Source of the DNA: SVTX01 sp964526505
GTDB lineage: Bacteria > Bacillota > Clostridia > Oscillospirales > CAG-272
Assembly (NCBI GenBank): GCA_964526505.1
Contig: CAZGJC010000019.1
Coordinates: 1-33,370, forward strand
Length of the DNA stretch: 33,370 nucleotides
Direction: 5' to 3'
In this document: piece by piece, positions 1 to 7,887 of the stretch
How positions within the stretch are numbered: the stretch's first letter is position 1
Layout of the letters: each line of letters opens with the position of its first letter
Made by a program: the position numbers and the translations under genes
The notes under the pieces: model-generated
The model's input: only the letters and a program-made list of their open reading frames with translations
Database searches by the model: none
What the model was told of the DNA's origin: nothing

Positions 1-1
1 C

Positions 2-610
2 GTCCGCAAGGAATGGCTTGAAGATTTGGTAATTGACACGATTATGGAGCTTATCGCCGAGGACGATGTGATTGAGGAATTGGCAGACCGTATCTTCGAT
101 TTGCAAAACTCCGAAACTCACGCTTCTGTTGCCATTCAAGCACAGATTGCCGAGGTTGATAAAAAGTTGAATAACCTTATAGAAGCGATGTCACAAGGCA
201 TTTTCTCGCAAGCCACGAAAAAGGTGCTTGACGATTTAGAGGAACAGAAGAAAAATCTTGAAATCGAGCTTTTCAGAGCCGAGGTCAAAAATCCGCTTTT
301 ATCAAAAGAACAGATTTTGTACTCTCTCTATAATTACCGCAAGTTAGACCTTACCACTACCGAGGGCAAACAACGACTGATTGACGGCTTTGTAAATTCG
401 ATTTATCTCTACGATGACCATTTTATAATCACTTTCAACTACAAAAATCAATCCAAAACCGTAAGTTTTGATGAAATAAATAGTTCGTCTTTAACATCAA
501 CGGGGTCACCAACAAAAAAATACACGGTAGCAATGCTACCGTGTCTTTTTTTGTTGCTCCGTACGGTCGCAAGAACTCATATACAAAAATTCACCTGTGA
601 ATTTTTGTGA
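2..610 (+). CDS. Large serine recombinase, C-terminal part (5' truncated by window edge)
   Basis: The reading frame is open from base 2 and enters the window inside the protein. The visible part resembles the C-terminal region of large serine recombinases (TnpX/phage integrase type) of Clostridia: the stretch after the zinc-ribbon (VRKEWLEDLV), a coiled-coil segment of roughly residues 35-100, and the closing module with LIDGFVNSIYLYDD and FIITFNYK. Such enzymes cut and rejoin DNA at attachment sites and move integrative elements or prophages. The catalytic N-terminal domain lies outside the window, so activity cannot be judged. After the family-like ending SSSLTSTGSPTKK the frame continues about 30 residues through a terminator hairpin and into the tandem repeat. 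That tail looks like flanking DNA rather than conserved protein, which suggests the element's end lies here. The family call is firm; the boundary is inference. Confidence 0.85.
   Translation, partial: VRKEWLEDLVIDTIMELIAEDDVIEELADRIFDLQNSETHASVAIQAQIAEVDKKLNNLIEAMSQGIFSQATKKVLDDLEEQKKNLEIELFRAEVKNPLLSKEQILYSLYNYRKLDLTTTEGKQRLIDGFVNSIYLYDDHFIITFNYKNQSKTVSFDEINSSSLTSTGSPTKKYTVAMLPCLFLLLRTVARTHIQKFTCEFL
522..552 (+). terminator. Rho-independent terminator inside the recombinase tail
   Basis: A perfect 10-bp stem (ACACGGTAGC / GCTACCGTGT) with a 3-nt loop is followed by C and seven T. It is the strongest of three related hairpins in the repeat array; the other two start at 650 and 774. It overlaps the last codons of the recombinase reading frame. 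Confidence 0.75.
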
Positions 611-626
611 AAGTTCGATTCCCGAC
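566..626 (+). other. Folded RNA-like core, copy 1
   Basis: On the plus strand three nested helices can be drawn: GUCG with CGAC at the ends, GAACU (573-577) with AGUUC (612-616), and an inner stem of 11 bp closed by a short CCUG loop. The 3' side reads GTGAAAGTTCGATTCCC, which contains a tRNA T-loop-like GTTCGAT. I do not recognise it as a named RNA family. No own promoter is evident; it could be transcribed by read-through of the recombinase. Confidence 0.45.
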
Positions 627-689
627 TTAGAGATTTTGAAGACTTACTTGGTAGCATCGCTACCGTGTATTTTTTTGTTGCTCCGTACG

Positions 690-750
690 GTCGCAAGAAC
701 TCATATACAAAAATTCACCTGTGAATTTTTGTGAAAGTTCGATTCCCGAC
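690..750 (+). other. Folded RNA-like core, copy 2
   Basis: Identical over its full length to the core at 566-626 and 124 bp away. The same three helices can form: GUCG/CGAC, GAACU/AGUUC, and the 11-bp inner stem. It lies between the second and third terminator-type hairpins. Confidence 0.45.
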
Positions 751-853
751 TTTAAGTTTTTACAAACTTACTTGTAGCATCGCTACCGTGTAATTTTTTG
801 TTGCCCTGTACGGTCGCAAAATGATGTTAATTCCTATGCATTAAGTAACACTA

Positions 854-882
854 TAAAAAATGAGGGCGGCAAAAAGCCACCC
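854..882 (-). terminator. Terminator of the alr-lipoprotein operon
   Basis: Read on the minus strand, GGGTGGC and GCCGCCC form a 7-bp stem (one G-U pair) around a TTTTT loop, followed by CTCATTTTTTATAG. It lies about 20 bases after the lipoprotein stop codon. Confidence 0.75.
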
Positions 883-904
883 TTTTGTGATTTGAAAATT
901 GTTG

Positions 905-3232
905 TCATTCATCAAGTACGTCTGTATTTATTGTATCATCGTCGTCATATTCGTAGTCTGAGTTTTTCTTCGCAGACTTTTTAGGGGATGAATATGATTT
1001 GTGCGAATCGTGACGTTTATTGTCTCCTGCTTTTTCAAGGACTTTTACAAGAATAAACAATCCTATTGCCACGATGATTATAATGGAGACTATCAGTATA
1101 TATTTCCAAACTTGCGAACTTGAAGCACCATAAAGCGAAACTTTATATATCGCAATCGCTCCGCCGTCCGAATTTTTGCTTTGAGGTGTGCAAATCGAAA
1201 AACTTATATCGTCGCCGGAGAGTTTGTCCGCAAAACTTGAAATATCAAAGAAATATTCGGTTGATTCCGATGAAATTTCGGAACTTGCACAGAAGGAGAT
1301 TTTTTCTTTGGTTTGTTTGGAAATGCCCTTTATGATTAAAACCACGGAGTCGCCGGAATATTCTCCGCCTACCGTGATACCCAAGTATTTTGAAGAATCA
1401 AGTTGATTTTTTCCAACAGATTTACAAAAAACGTTTCTCCACACGGTGCCGTCTCCGTCGCTGTAAAGGTAAGTAACGGAGTTGCCGTCTGCATCGGTAT
1501 ATTCGCAAAGCGAGGAGTAGTCTGCACCGCCTATCGGTTCAAATCCATAATTACTTCCGCTGTTAAAATCGAAAAGTTTCTTTAAACTTGAAGTTCTGAC
1601 TTTGTCTGTAACCGCAGAGGCATAGTAAACAGATGTCTCGTCAAAAATATCGCTTTTTCGCAGGGCTTTCCATTTATCGCCTATAAGCGAGTCGAGAGAG
1701 GCAAGTTCTTCCGCTCTGTTTGAGGCACATACCGCAAACGTGTCGCACAGAGGCGTCTCTTCGCCGGATGACAAAATAAGTCCCCAAGTATCGTCGATAT
1801 AGTTTGAATATATGAGAGCGTCCGCAAGTTTTGAATTTTGCGTTGCGTAATAAATATATGCATACGATGCGGAGCGACGCACGTCGGAGTTTTCCGAAGC
1901 GGTATTGATTTTGAGTGCAAACGAACTTATGATTACGCTTCTTTGCGTTCCTTTAAATTTGTACTCGTCGGTGCCGAGAATACCTTGCAGTTCGGAAAGA
2001 CTGTCTGCGGAGAGTTCGTCGGAATACTCCGATGAATTTGCCCATGCCGTATCGCTTGATATATTGCCGTATGACACTGCAACACACCAACCGAAGTTGC
2101 CTGTTGCTTTTGCCGAGGTGTTAAAGGAATTAAGATACGTCAACGCACCTCCGCTTGATGCACGCCAAGTGCTGTCCAATGATACGTAAATTTTGCCGTT
2201 AAACGCATTGGAAATAAGACAGTTATAAGCCATTCTGACCCACGAGAGATAGCAATTCAAAGATTCCTGAGAGTCTGCTTTTCCCGCATTATTCCACGTG
2301 GACGAATCGTTTACATTTTTACCTATTATATAGTCTATTGCCGTGCCGTATTCTCCGCCGGAATATCTTTTTGCAAAAAAGTCGAACAAGGCACGAACGT
2401 ATCCTTCCGCTTTATTATCTGTGAGATTTGGCAGATATGCCGATGCCGTACTTGACGCGGACGGAAAATACAGGCAATCGATTTTCTCTTTTTCGACTTC
2501 ATCTTTACCGGTCGCTTTTTGGGGTGTGCCGAGGACAAATTGCAAATATACTCTGATATTAAGGTCGGTTGCTTCTTTTATTTTTGTGTCGAAATAATCT
2601 ATTTCATCGCCGTCAAAATAGTATGTAACGCCTTGACTTACAATACTTTTTGCATCTTTTTGATACGATTCGAGCAAAACATTGTCAAGTCTGACTTCAA
2701 GCAATATATGTTGTGCTCCGAGATATGATGCGTGCGACAGATCGTCCGATTGCAGTCCTTTTATCGAAGAAGTGGACGGGAGCGACACGGTACTGCCCAT
2801 ATCAGATATGTTTGAGATGTACTTTTCATCGGTTACGGGCGTAAACTGACGTGCGTCACCCTCTCCTTCGACTATTGCACAAACAAATGCACTGCAAAGA
2901 TGATTTTTTCCGTTTTCGGTGAAAGGAATTTCAAAATCAACGCTTGTTTTGACCTTTGCCTCCGCAACGGGAGAGTAAGTGGCAGAATCACCTATGGAGT
3001 TTTTTGCTATAAGATAAATTTTTTCTCCTTTGTGTTGATCCACAAAGTCCTGTGTGAAGTTTGCCTCTATTTTGACCTTGCGATTATCTCCGCTTCCCTT
3101 GATTTTCGCCGTTGAAATTTCGGATATCGTTACGTCACTTGACCCACCGCATGATGTGAACAAGAGCGAAAAGGTGGCGATTGTGATAATCAAAAGCGTG
3201 AAAAGCAATAATTTTCCTTTATTTTTAATCAT
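905..3232 (-). CDS. DUF5722-like surface lipoprotein with a C-terminal membrane helix
   Basis: A 775-residue secreted protein of unknown function. A lipoprotein signal peptide is visible at residues 1-28 (basic MIKNKGK, hydrophobic core, lipobox LFTSC with Cys28). The middle (roughly residues 150-500) resembles DUF5722, a family thought to be related to glycoside hydrolases; I base this on the pattern around KGLQSDDLSHASYLGAQHILLEVRLDN and the DYIIGKNVN region, without a search. Near the end, VWKYILIVSIIIIVAIGLFI (about 708-733) is a clear membrane helix, followed by a 42-residue charged tail ending in acidic residues. A lipid anchor plus a C-terminal helix is unusual. The start at 3232 was chosen because AAAGG lies 8 bases upstream and it gives a clean signal peptide. 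It starts 16 bases after alr stops, so the two form an operon. Confidence 0.75.
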   Translation of the reverse strand: MIKNKGKLLLFTLLIITIATFSLLFTSCGGSSDVTISEISTAKIKGSGDNRKVKIEANFTQDFVDQHKGEKIYLIAKNSIGDSATYSPVAEAKVKTSVDFEIPFTENGKNHLCSAFVCAIVEGEGDARQFTPVTDEKYISNISDMGSTVSLPSTSSIKGLQSDDLSHASYLGAQHILLEVRLDNVLLESYQKDAKSIVSQGVTYYFDGDEIDYFDTKIKEATDLNIRVYLQFVLGTPQKATGKDEVEKEKIDCLYFPSASSTASAYLPNLTDNKAEGYVRALFDFFAKRYSGGEYGTAIDYIIGKNVNDSSTWNNAGKADSQESLNCYLSWVRMAYNCLISNAFNGKIYVSLDSTWRASSGGALTYLNSFNTSAKATGNFGWCVAVSYGNISSDTAWANSSEYSDELSADSLSELQGILGTDEYKFKGTQRSVIISSFALKINTASENSDVRRSASYAYIYYATQNSKLADALIYSNYIDDTWGLILSSGEETPLCDTFAVCASNRAEELASLDSLIGDKWKALRKSDIFDETSVYYASAVTDKVRTSSLKKLFDFNSGSNYGFEPIGGADYSSLCEYTDADGNSVTYLYSDGDGTVWRNVFCKSVGKNQLDSSKYLGITVGGEYSGDSVVLIIKGISKQTKEKISFCASSEISSESTEYFFDISSFADKLSGDDISFSICTPQSKNSDGGAIAIYKVSLYGASSSQVWKYILIVSIIIIVAIGLFILVKVLEKAGDNKRHDSHKSYSSPKKSAKKNSDYEYDDDDTINTDVLDE

Positions 3233-3248
3233 ATATAATTCCTTTATT

Positions 3249-4421
3249 TTAATAAATTCTCGGAACTCTTGAAGACACGGCACAAAGCAGTTCGTATTCT
3301 ATTGTGCCGCACTTTTTTGCAAGATTTGTTAGGCTTTCGGGTCTGTCTCCGAAAACAACGACTTCGTCACCTACACATGCTCCCGTATCCGTTACGTCTA
3401 TCATACATTGGTCCATACATACTCTTCCGACAACGGGTACACGGAAAGTGCCTTTTGACGTATGCAAAGTGAGCAACGCTCCCGAGGATGCACGCAGAAA
3501 TCCGTCGGCATATCCTATTGGAATCGTGGCTATTTCACGCCGTGTCGGTGCCATATATTCGCCACCGTAACTTACGGTCTCTCCGACGGAAAGGCTATGC
3601 ACGTGGGCTATTCGAGTTTTAAAAGTCATTACCGGGTCGAGGTCGTATTCTATATATTCGGACGGGAGAACACCGTAAAGCATAATTCCGAGGCGAACAC
3701 CGTCAAGGTGATATTCCGAAAATTTCACGGTTCCGGCACTGTTACAGATATGTCTGAAACCGACGTTAACGCCACGTTCGGTCAAGAGGTTGCAAACCTT
3801 ATCAAATCGTTCGTACTGATGTGTTGTTTTTCGCTCACACACGTTCGTTTCGCCGTCGGCGTCGGAAAAGTGAGAGAAAATACCCTCTACGGTCAATCCA
3901 GAAAGAGTGTGAATTTCACAAATTTTATCCACGGTATCGGAAATGCTTTTATTACTGTCGGTACAAAGACCTATTCGGTTCATTCCCGTGTCAAGTGCTA
4001 TATGTACTCTGACGGTGCAGTTATCCGATGTGGCAAAATTATTTAATTTTGTGGCGTAGTCAAACGAGGACACGGTTTGAATGATGTTGAATTTTGAGAG
4101 GATTTTTGCCTGAGACGGGAGTGTGTATCCCAAAATTATAACGTCTATATTGTTATCGTCGGGAAAGTTTTCTCTTATTGCAATTGCCTCTTCGACGGAT
4201 GAAACGGCAAAAAAATCACATCCGACGCTATGCAGAGCCCGTGTACAATCTATCGCTCCGTGACCGTATGCGTCCGCTTTGACAACGCATATTGCACGAC
4301 TGTTTTTAAGATGTGACGACAATTTTTGAAAATTTGATTTAAGTGCCGTGAGATTTATTTGTGCTTCTGCCTTATGTTCGGGCAGGAGCGGAAGAGATGA
4401 ATATATTCTATACGCACTCAT
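3249..4421 (-). CDS. alr: Alanine racemase
   Basis: A PLP enzyme interconverting L- and D-alanine, supplying D-Ala for peptidoglycan. At 390 residues it has normal length. The PLP lysine lies in VVKADAYGHG (Lys48), the second catalytic residue is the tyrosine in TVSYGG (Tyr285), and GRVCMDQCMIDVT (332-344) and the C-terminal SSRVPR are family hallmarks. The start ATG has a textbook TAAGGAGGAG site. It has its own promoter upstream (4473-4501) and is separated from jag by a terminator. The downstream lipoprotein gene is probably co-transcribed. Confidence 0.97.
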   Translation of the reverse strand: MSAYRIYSSLPLLPEHKAEAQINLTALKSNFQKLSSHLKNSRAICVVKADAYGHGAIDCTRALHSVGCDFFAVSSVEEAIAIRENFPDDNNIDVIILGYTLPSQAKILSKFNIIQTVSSFDYATKLNNFATSDNCTVRVHIALDTGMNRIGLCTDSNKSISDTVDKICEIHTLSGLTVEGIFSHFSDADGETNVCERKTTHQYERFDKVCNLLTERGVNVGFRHICNSAGTVKFSEYHLDGVRLGIMLYGVLPSEYIEYDLDPVMTFKTRIAHVHSLSVGETVSYGGEYMAPTRREIATIPIGYADGFLRASSGALLTLHTSKGTFRVPVVGRVCMDQCMIDVTDTGACVGDEVVVFGDRPESLTNLAKKCGTIEYELLCAVSSRVPRIY

Positions 4422-4472
4422 ATTCTCCTCCTTATTTGAATTTATACATCAATTTATTCTTATTCAGTTTAA

Positions 4473-4501
4473 ATTATAACACAGTAAGACAAATATTTCA
4501 A
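4473..4501 (-). promoter_or_regulatory. Sigma-A type promoter of alr
   Basis: On the minus strand TTGAAA (4496-4501), a 17-bp spacer and TATAAT (4473-4478). Transcription would start about 45 bases before the alr ATG. Confidence 0.65.
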
Positions 4502-4527
4502 TACACGTTTATTAAAAAACGGCAACG

Positions 4528-4575
4528 AAAAACCACCTGCGAATCTGCGAATTATTTCCGCATACAGGTGGTTTT
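4528..4575 (-). terminator. Terminator after jag
   Basis: On the minus strand AAACCACCTG pairs with CAGGTGGTTT around a loop that itself contains TGCG/CGCA; the 3' arm ends in TTTTTCG. It closes the rpmH-jag transcript and explains why alr has its own promoter. Confidence 0.7.
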
Positions 4576-4589
4576 GAATATTTCAAATA

Positions 4590-5270
4590 TTAATATTCTT
4601 CTTCGTCGCCGTATTTTTTCTCCGCAACCTTTTGGTCTTCGAGATAAATGACGATTTTACGATTGTTTTCGGAGCCTATGGAGTTTGTGGAAACGCCGTC
4701 AATGCCCTGAATTTCGGAGTGAATGATTCTTCTCTCATAGGGGTTCATGGGTTCAAGCATAATGCTCTTCTTGTATTTGAGAACCTTATCCGCCATTCTT
4801 CTTGCCAAAGCACGGAGAGTTTCTTCTCTCTTCGCTCTGTAATTTTCCGCATCTACCGTGACTTTCACGTGTGCTTTTTTCTCGCCGTCTATTTTTTTGT
4901 TTGCGGCAAGGTTGGCAAGGTACTGAATGGAATCGAGTGTGTCACCGTGATGACCGATAAGAGAACCTGCACCCTCACCTTGAATGTCGATAAGCACACC
5001 CTCTCTGTCGGGAGCGTCTTTCATCTCTACCGTAACGTCAAGTTGCATATCGCTGATGAGTTTCTTTACAAATTCAAGAGCCATCTCTTCACCGCCGAGG
5101 GTGTAGATTGCCTTGATTTTTGCGGGAACGGCACCGATTCCGAACAATCCTTTTTTGGGTTCGTCGATAATTTCCACCGTCAATTTCTCTTTATCAACAC
5201 CGAGTTCGGACGCCGCAGATGCGACTGCTTCGTCAATTGTTTTTCCTGTTGCAATTATTTCTTTTTTCAC
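4590..5270 (-). CDS. jag: RNA-binding protein Jag/KhpB
   Basis: A cytoplasmic RNA-binding protein of the Jag (KhpB/EloR) family, linked in Firmicutes to cell elongation and division. The 226 residues show the full domain order: Jag N-domain with KKGLFGIG (39-46), KH domain with IGHHGDT (105-111), and R3H domain with NPYERRIIH (176-184), plus an acidic C-terminus. The start is GTG at 5270, preceded by TTGGAG 8 bases upstream. It follows yidC by 23 bases, the conserved neighbour order. mnmE, normally next, is absent; a terminator follows instead. Confidence 0.96.
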   Translation of the reverse strand: MKKEIIATGKTIDEAVASAASELGVDKEKLTVEIIDEPKKGLFGIGAVPAKIKAIYTLGGEEMALEFVKKLISDMQLDVTVEMKDAPDREGVLIDIQGEGAGSLIGHHGDTLDSIQYLANLAANKKIDGEKKAHVKVTVDAENYRAKREETLRALARRMADKVLKYKKSIMLEPMNPYERRIIHSEIQGIDGVSTNSIGSENNRKIVIYLEDQKVAEKKYGDEEEY

Positions 5271-5293
5271 GATATTACTCCAAATGAAAGTGA

Positions 5294-6721
5294 TTATTTC
5301 TTGTTAAACCACTTATTCTTTTTTTCACTGTTCTTGTCTTTTTTTGTCTTATCCGACTCATCTTTGAGAGACGCACCGTCAGTCATTTTGTTTTCGGGGA
5401 GACTTTCCGGTTTTTTCTCCTCTTCGACGGTTGTTTCGATATATTCCGCTTTTTCAACCGGAACGTAATTGCCGAGTTCATCATAGTCTTCGTCATCTAT
5501 ATGATGAAGAGAACGAACCTTACCTGCGTTTTCGGATTTCGTTACTTTTTGAGGATGCTTTCCCGCATACTCACGCTCTGCCGCTTTATAGTCCTCTTCT
5601 GTAAATTGAGGCATAGGCATAACCTTGCTTATGATAATTTGTTTTACGGTGCTGACTATACTCTTGAACATCCAATATATACCTACTGCCGCAGGAACGA
5701 TAAATGTCATCCATACGCTCATAAGAGGCATCATCCAGTCCATCATTTTGGTGGAACAAGCGGATTGAGGGTCATTAGAGGATGTGTTTTGAGTGGGTTG
5801 ATATGTGAATTTGCGTGTTATTTTAGAACTGAAAAAGTAAACGAGGAAAGTAAGAACCGGCACGGCAAGAAGCCAATAATAAATTTTATTATCCGGTGTA
5901 AAACTCGGAATGTATCCCATATTTATGGGACCTACATTAAGGTTTATGCTTTCCGTTGCCTTTGCGAGGCTTTCCACGTGTTCATAAACCGCATCGCCGT
6001 TTGCACAAGCCGTCTTTACGCCCTCAAACGCTTCAATTCCTTTATCGGCAATAACTTCTTTGAAAGTCGAAATGAATCCGATGGTTCCGTTTGTCGCAAC
6101 CTTTACACCGAGTGTTTCCTGCATATAGGTTGAGAGGAAGTTTACAAAAGTTCCGCCCATATTCATAACGTAACGCAATGGATTTATGACTATGCTGTAA
6201 AGTGCCATAATTATAGGCAACTGGATAAGAAGTGGCAAACAACCGCTCATGGGGTTAAATTGCTCTTTTTGATAAAGTTCCTGAATTTCCTGGTTGACTT
6301 TTTGCTGAGTTGCCTGGTCGTTTCGTCCGGCGTACTTTTTGCGGATCGCCATTTCCTTGGGACGAAGCATGGCCTGCTTTTTTGAGTTTTTCTGTTGCAT
6401 AATAGAGAACGGAAGCATTATAACTTCTATTACTATTGCAAAGATAAACAAAGCGAGAATATAACTGTGTGCAGGCATAATATTGGTTATCCATTTGATA
6501 AACGTGCCTATATAAAGCAGTATATAGTCTACAAAACTTTTATCGTCTTCAAAAGTAACCTCTTGCGTGAGATTTCCGTTATCATCGGTTGCCACCCAGT
6601 CTTCGAGCGTTTTTGACGTGTCGATGCTTGAACTTTTTGCACAACCCGTCATAAGTGCCATCATGAGAATGACGGTTAAGACGAGAAAAAGAATTCTCGT
6701 GATGTTTTTTCTTTTTAACAT
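5294..6721 (-). CDS. yidC: Membrane protein insertase YidC/SpoIIIJ
   Basis: Inserts and folds membrane proteins, with or without the Sec translocon. The 475-residue protein begins with a lipoprotein signal (lipobox LMTGC, Cys27), typical of Gram-positive YidC. The 60KD_IMP domain starts around residue 65; GCLPLLIQLPI (160-170) is the family hallmark, and further membrane helices lie near YYWLLAVPVLTFLVYFF and WMMPLMSVWMTFIVPAAVGIYW. A region of about 100 residues between these contains a poorly conserved extracytoplasmic insert. The C-terminus is a long, highly charged tail ending KNKWFNKK, as in Clostridia. The start ATG at 6721 was preferred over upstream in-frame codons because it begins the signal peptide; GAGGA lies about 13 bases ahead, overlapping the end of yidD. 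Confidence 0.96.
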   Translation of the reverse strand: MLKRKNITRILFLVLTVILMMALMTGCAKSSSIDTSKTLEDWVATDDNGNLTQEVTFEDDKSFVDYILLYIGTFIKWITNIMPAHSYILALFIFAIVIEVIMLPFSIMQQKNSKKQAMLRPKEMAIRKKYAGRNDQATQQKVNQEIQELYQKEQFNPMSGCLPLLIQLPIIMALYSIVINPLRYVMNMGGTFVNFLSTYMQETLGVKVATNGTIGFISTFKEVIADKGIEAFEGVKTACANGDAVYEHVESLAKATESINLNVGPINMGYIPSFTPDNKIYYWLLAVPVLTFLVYFFSSKITRKFTYQPTQNTSSNDPQSACSTKMMDWMMPLMSVWMTFIVPAAVGIYWMFKSIVSTVKQIIISKVMPMPQFTEEDYKAAEREYAGKHPQKVTKSENAGKVRSLHHIDDEDYDELGNYVPVEKAEYIETTVEEEKKPESLPENKMTDGASLKDESDKTKKDKNSEKKNKWFNKK

Positions 6722-6731
6722 TATAAAAAAA

Positions 6732-7079
6732 TTAGTCCTCTCGTGTATTTTTTGGACTTTTGTCACTGTATAATGGCAAGTCGTACCTGAAAACAAATTT
6801 GTTGTTTTCGGGTATGACGTAAAAAATTTTTTCTCCGTAAGAATTTTTGGGGTGAGACAGCCCTCTCAAAGGCACGGGGTCGTACCCTCCCGGGCATAGT
6901 GGCTGGCATCTGAAAATGCGGGACACCGTAAGTATAAATCCCACAAAAAATCCCCGTTTGGAAAAAGCCTGTATTGCATACGACGAGCAGGTCGGATAAA
7001 ATCTGCAACAAGATTTTTTCTTCAATGGAGATAAAAATTTTTGATAAAAGCGAACAAGCCAAATACAAATATATTTCAT
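6732..7079 (-). CDS. yidD: Membrane protein insertion efficiency factor YidD
   Basis: A small membrane-associated protein that helps YidC-dependent insertion. The family signature is complete: LVRFYQKFLSPL, then CRFYPTCSSYA and the Cys-rich CQPLCPGGYDPVP. At 115 residues it is longer than most because of an extra C-terminal stretch after the core. Its ATG overlaps the rnpA stop codon (ATGA) and no separate ribosome binding site is obvious, so translation is probably coupled to rnpA. Confidence 0.96.
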   Translation of the reverse strand: MKYICIWLVRFYQKFLSPLKKKSCCRFYPTCSSYAIQAFSKRGFFVGFILTVSRIFRCQPLCPGGYDPVPLRGLSHPKNSYGEKIFYVIPENNKFVFRYDLPLYSDKSPKNTRED

Positions 7080-7498
7080 TGTTTTTTATCTGCTTGGTGC
7101 GGAGCCGATTTCTTTTGCTCCATTTCAATATTTTCAAACATTTCGAGCCTTGAAAAGGCGTATTTCAGCTCTTTTGCAATTGCCGTGCTTTTTTGCCCGC
7201 AAATTTCGGGCTTGGCACTGATTACAATAAGATATCCCTTTTTTAAGTCGTTTTGTACGCATGAATATCCGGCACGGATAATTCTCTTGGCACGGTTACG
7301 TTGCACCGCACCGCCTACCTTCTTTGTAACAGACAGACCAAGCCTGTTTACGTATATCTTTTGAGGATTTTCTCGGCACAGTCTTTTAGCGTGGAGGTCA
7401 CGAAGAACAAACACGCAAACGTACCTTCCGAAAAAGTGTTTCCCCGTACGATATGCCTTGTTATAAAGATGATGCTCTTTTATAGCCGGGTATTTCAT
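7076..7498 (-). CDS. rnpA: Ribonuclease P protein component
   Basis: The protein subunit of RNase P, which trims tRNA 5' ends. The 140 residues carry the RNR motif AVQRNRAKRIIR (64-75), plus LGLSVTKKVG and the C-terminal YLIVISAKPE. The start ATG at 7498 has AAGGAGAG 7 bases upstream; an in-frame extension to 7612 exists but lacks a ribosome site and family similarity. It sits downstream of rpmH, as in nearly all bacteria, but the gap is unusually long (about 254 bases) and strongly folded. Confidence 0.95.
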   Translation of the reverse strand: MKYPAIKEHHLYNKAYRTGKHFFGRYVCVFVLRDLHAKRLCRENPQKIYVNRLGLSVTKKVGGAVQRNRAKRIIRAGYSCVQNDLKKGYLIVISAKPEICGQKSTAIAKELKYAFSRLEMFENIEMEQKKSAPHQADKKQ

Positions 7499-7585
7499 TT
7501 CAGGTCTCTCCTTGTATTTCCGCCAAATCTTCCGTATTTTGTCTTTGTATTTTTCCCTTATTTTCTGCGTTGCCCGACGGCAACT

Positions 7586-7676
7586 GTTTTTGCTTTGAGG
7601 GAGACAAAGCAAAAAACCCCGACGACGTACTTATTGGTTCGCACTCGGCGGTACCGCTGTGGTAGGTCATCGGTGT
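7586..7676 (-). terminator. Structured leader between rpmH and rnpA: terminator-like stem and overlapping hairpin
   Basis: Read on the minus strand, CCGATGAC (7667-7674) pairs with GTCGTCGG (7619-7626, one G-U pair) and is followed by GG and six T (7611-7616), a terminator-like layout with further pairing inside. The T-run is also the 5' arm of a second hairpin, GTTTTTTGCTTTG with CAAAGCAAAAAC (7586-7617). A third small stem, GTTGCC/GGGCAAC, follows. The two main structures compete for the T-run. This could reduce read-through from rpmH into rnpA. Confidence 0.45.
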
Positions 7677-7752
7677 TTTATGTTGATAGAGTTTTCTAAC
7701 TTAAAGACCCACGTTCTGAAATCGAGACGCAGGCGAGCCGTATTTTTACGGA

Positions 7753-7887
7753 TTAGTAGGTCAGTCTCTTTCTGCCCTTGGCACGACGTCTTTTAAGAAC
7801 GTTTCTGCCGTCTGCTGTTCTCATTCTCTTTCTGAAACCGTGTTCCTTTTTTCTCTGACGCTTTTTGGGCTGGTATGTTCTGAGCAT
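7753..7887 (-). CDS. rpmH: Ribosomal protein bL34
   Basis: A 44-residue highly basic protein of the large ribosomal subunit: MLRTYQPKKRQRKKEHGFRK and onward to the end RRRAKGRKRLTY, the complete bL34 sequence pattern (RTYQPK, HGFRKRM, GRNVLKRRRAKGR). The ribosome site AAGGAGGTG lies 6 bases before the ATG. It is the first gene of the rpmH-rnpA-yidD-yidC-jag unit and has a strong promoter about 90 bases upstream. A small CCGTA/TACGG hairpin follows the stop codon. Confidence 0.98.
   Translation of the reverse strand: MLRTYQPKKRQRKKEHGFRKRMRTADGRNVLKRRRAKGRKRLTY

Larger units (their letters stand above)
526..819 (+). repeat. Tandem repeat array, two full units of about 124 bp plus a partial third
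   Basis: Unit 1 runs 526-649, unit 2 650-772 and a partial unit 773-819. Each begins with a GGTAGC-ATC/AAT-GCTACC hairpin and a T-run, continues through TTGTTGCTCCGTACGGTCGCAA, and in units 1 and 2 holds a folded core (566-626 and 690-750). From the hairpin's 3' arm to the end of the core the two units differ at about one base, so the duplication is recent. The roughly 20 bases between the core and the next hairpin are not conserved. The partial unit ends after GTCGCAA. The array therefore reads terminator-core-terminator-core-terminator. No protein-coding gene is seen between 611 and 904. Confidence 0.85.

Noticed and set aside
526..819. CRISPR array
   Set aside because: The repeat unit is about 124 bp, with only two full copies and no short repeat/spacer alternation; no cas genes.
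3462..4046. 194-codon open frame on the plus strand within alr
   Set aside because: It lies antisense to the strongly conserved alanine racemase gene and has no recognisable domain or ribosome site.
4632..5468. 278-codon open frame on the plus strand across jag and the end of yidC
   Set aside because: Antisense shadow of two certain genes; the Phe/Cys-rich composition is typical of a reverse-frame artefact.
7499..7612. Upstream extension of rnpA by 38 codons
   Set aside because: No ribosome site, composition unlike RnpA, and it covers the folded leader; the start at 7498 has a strong site.
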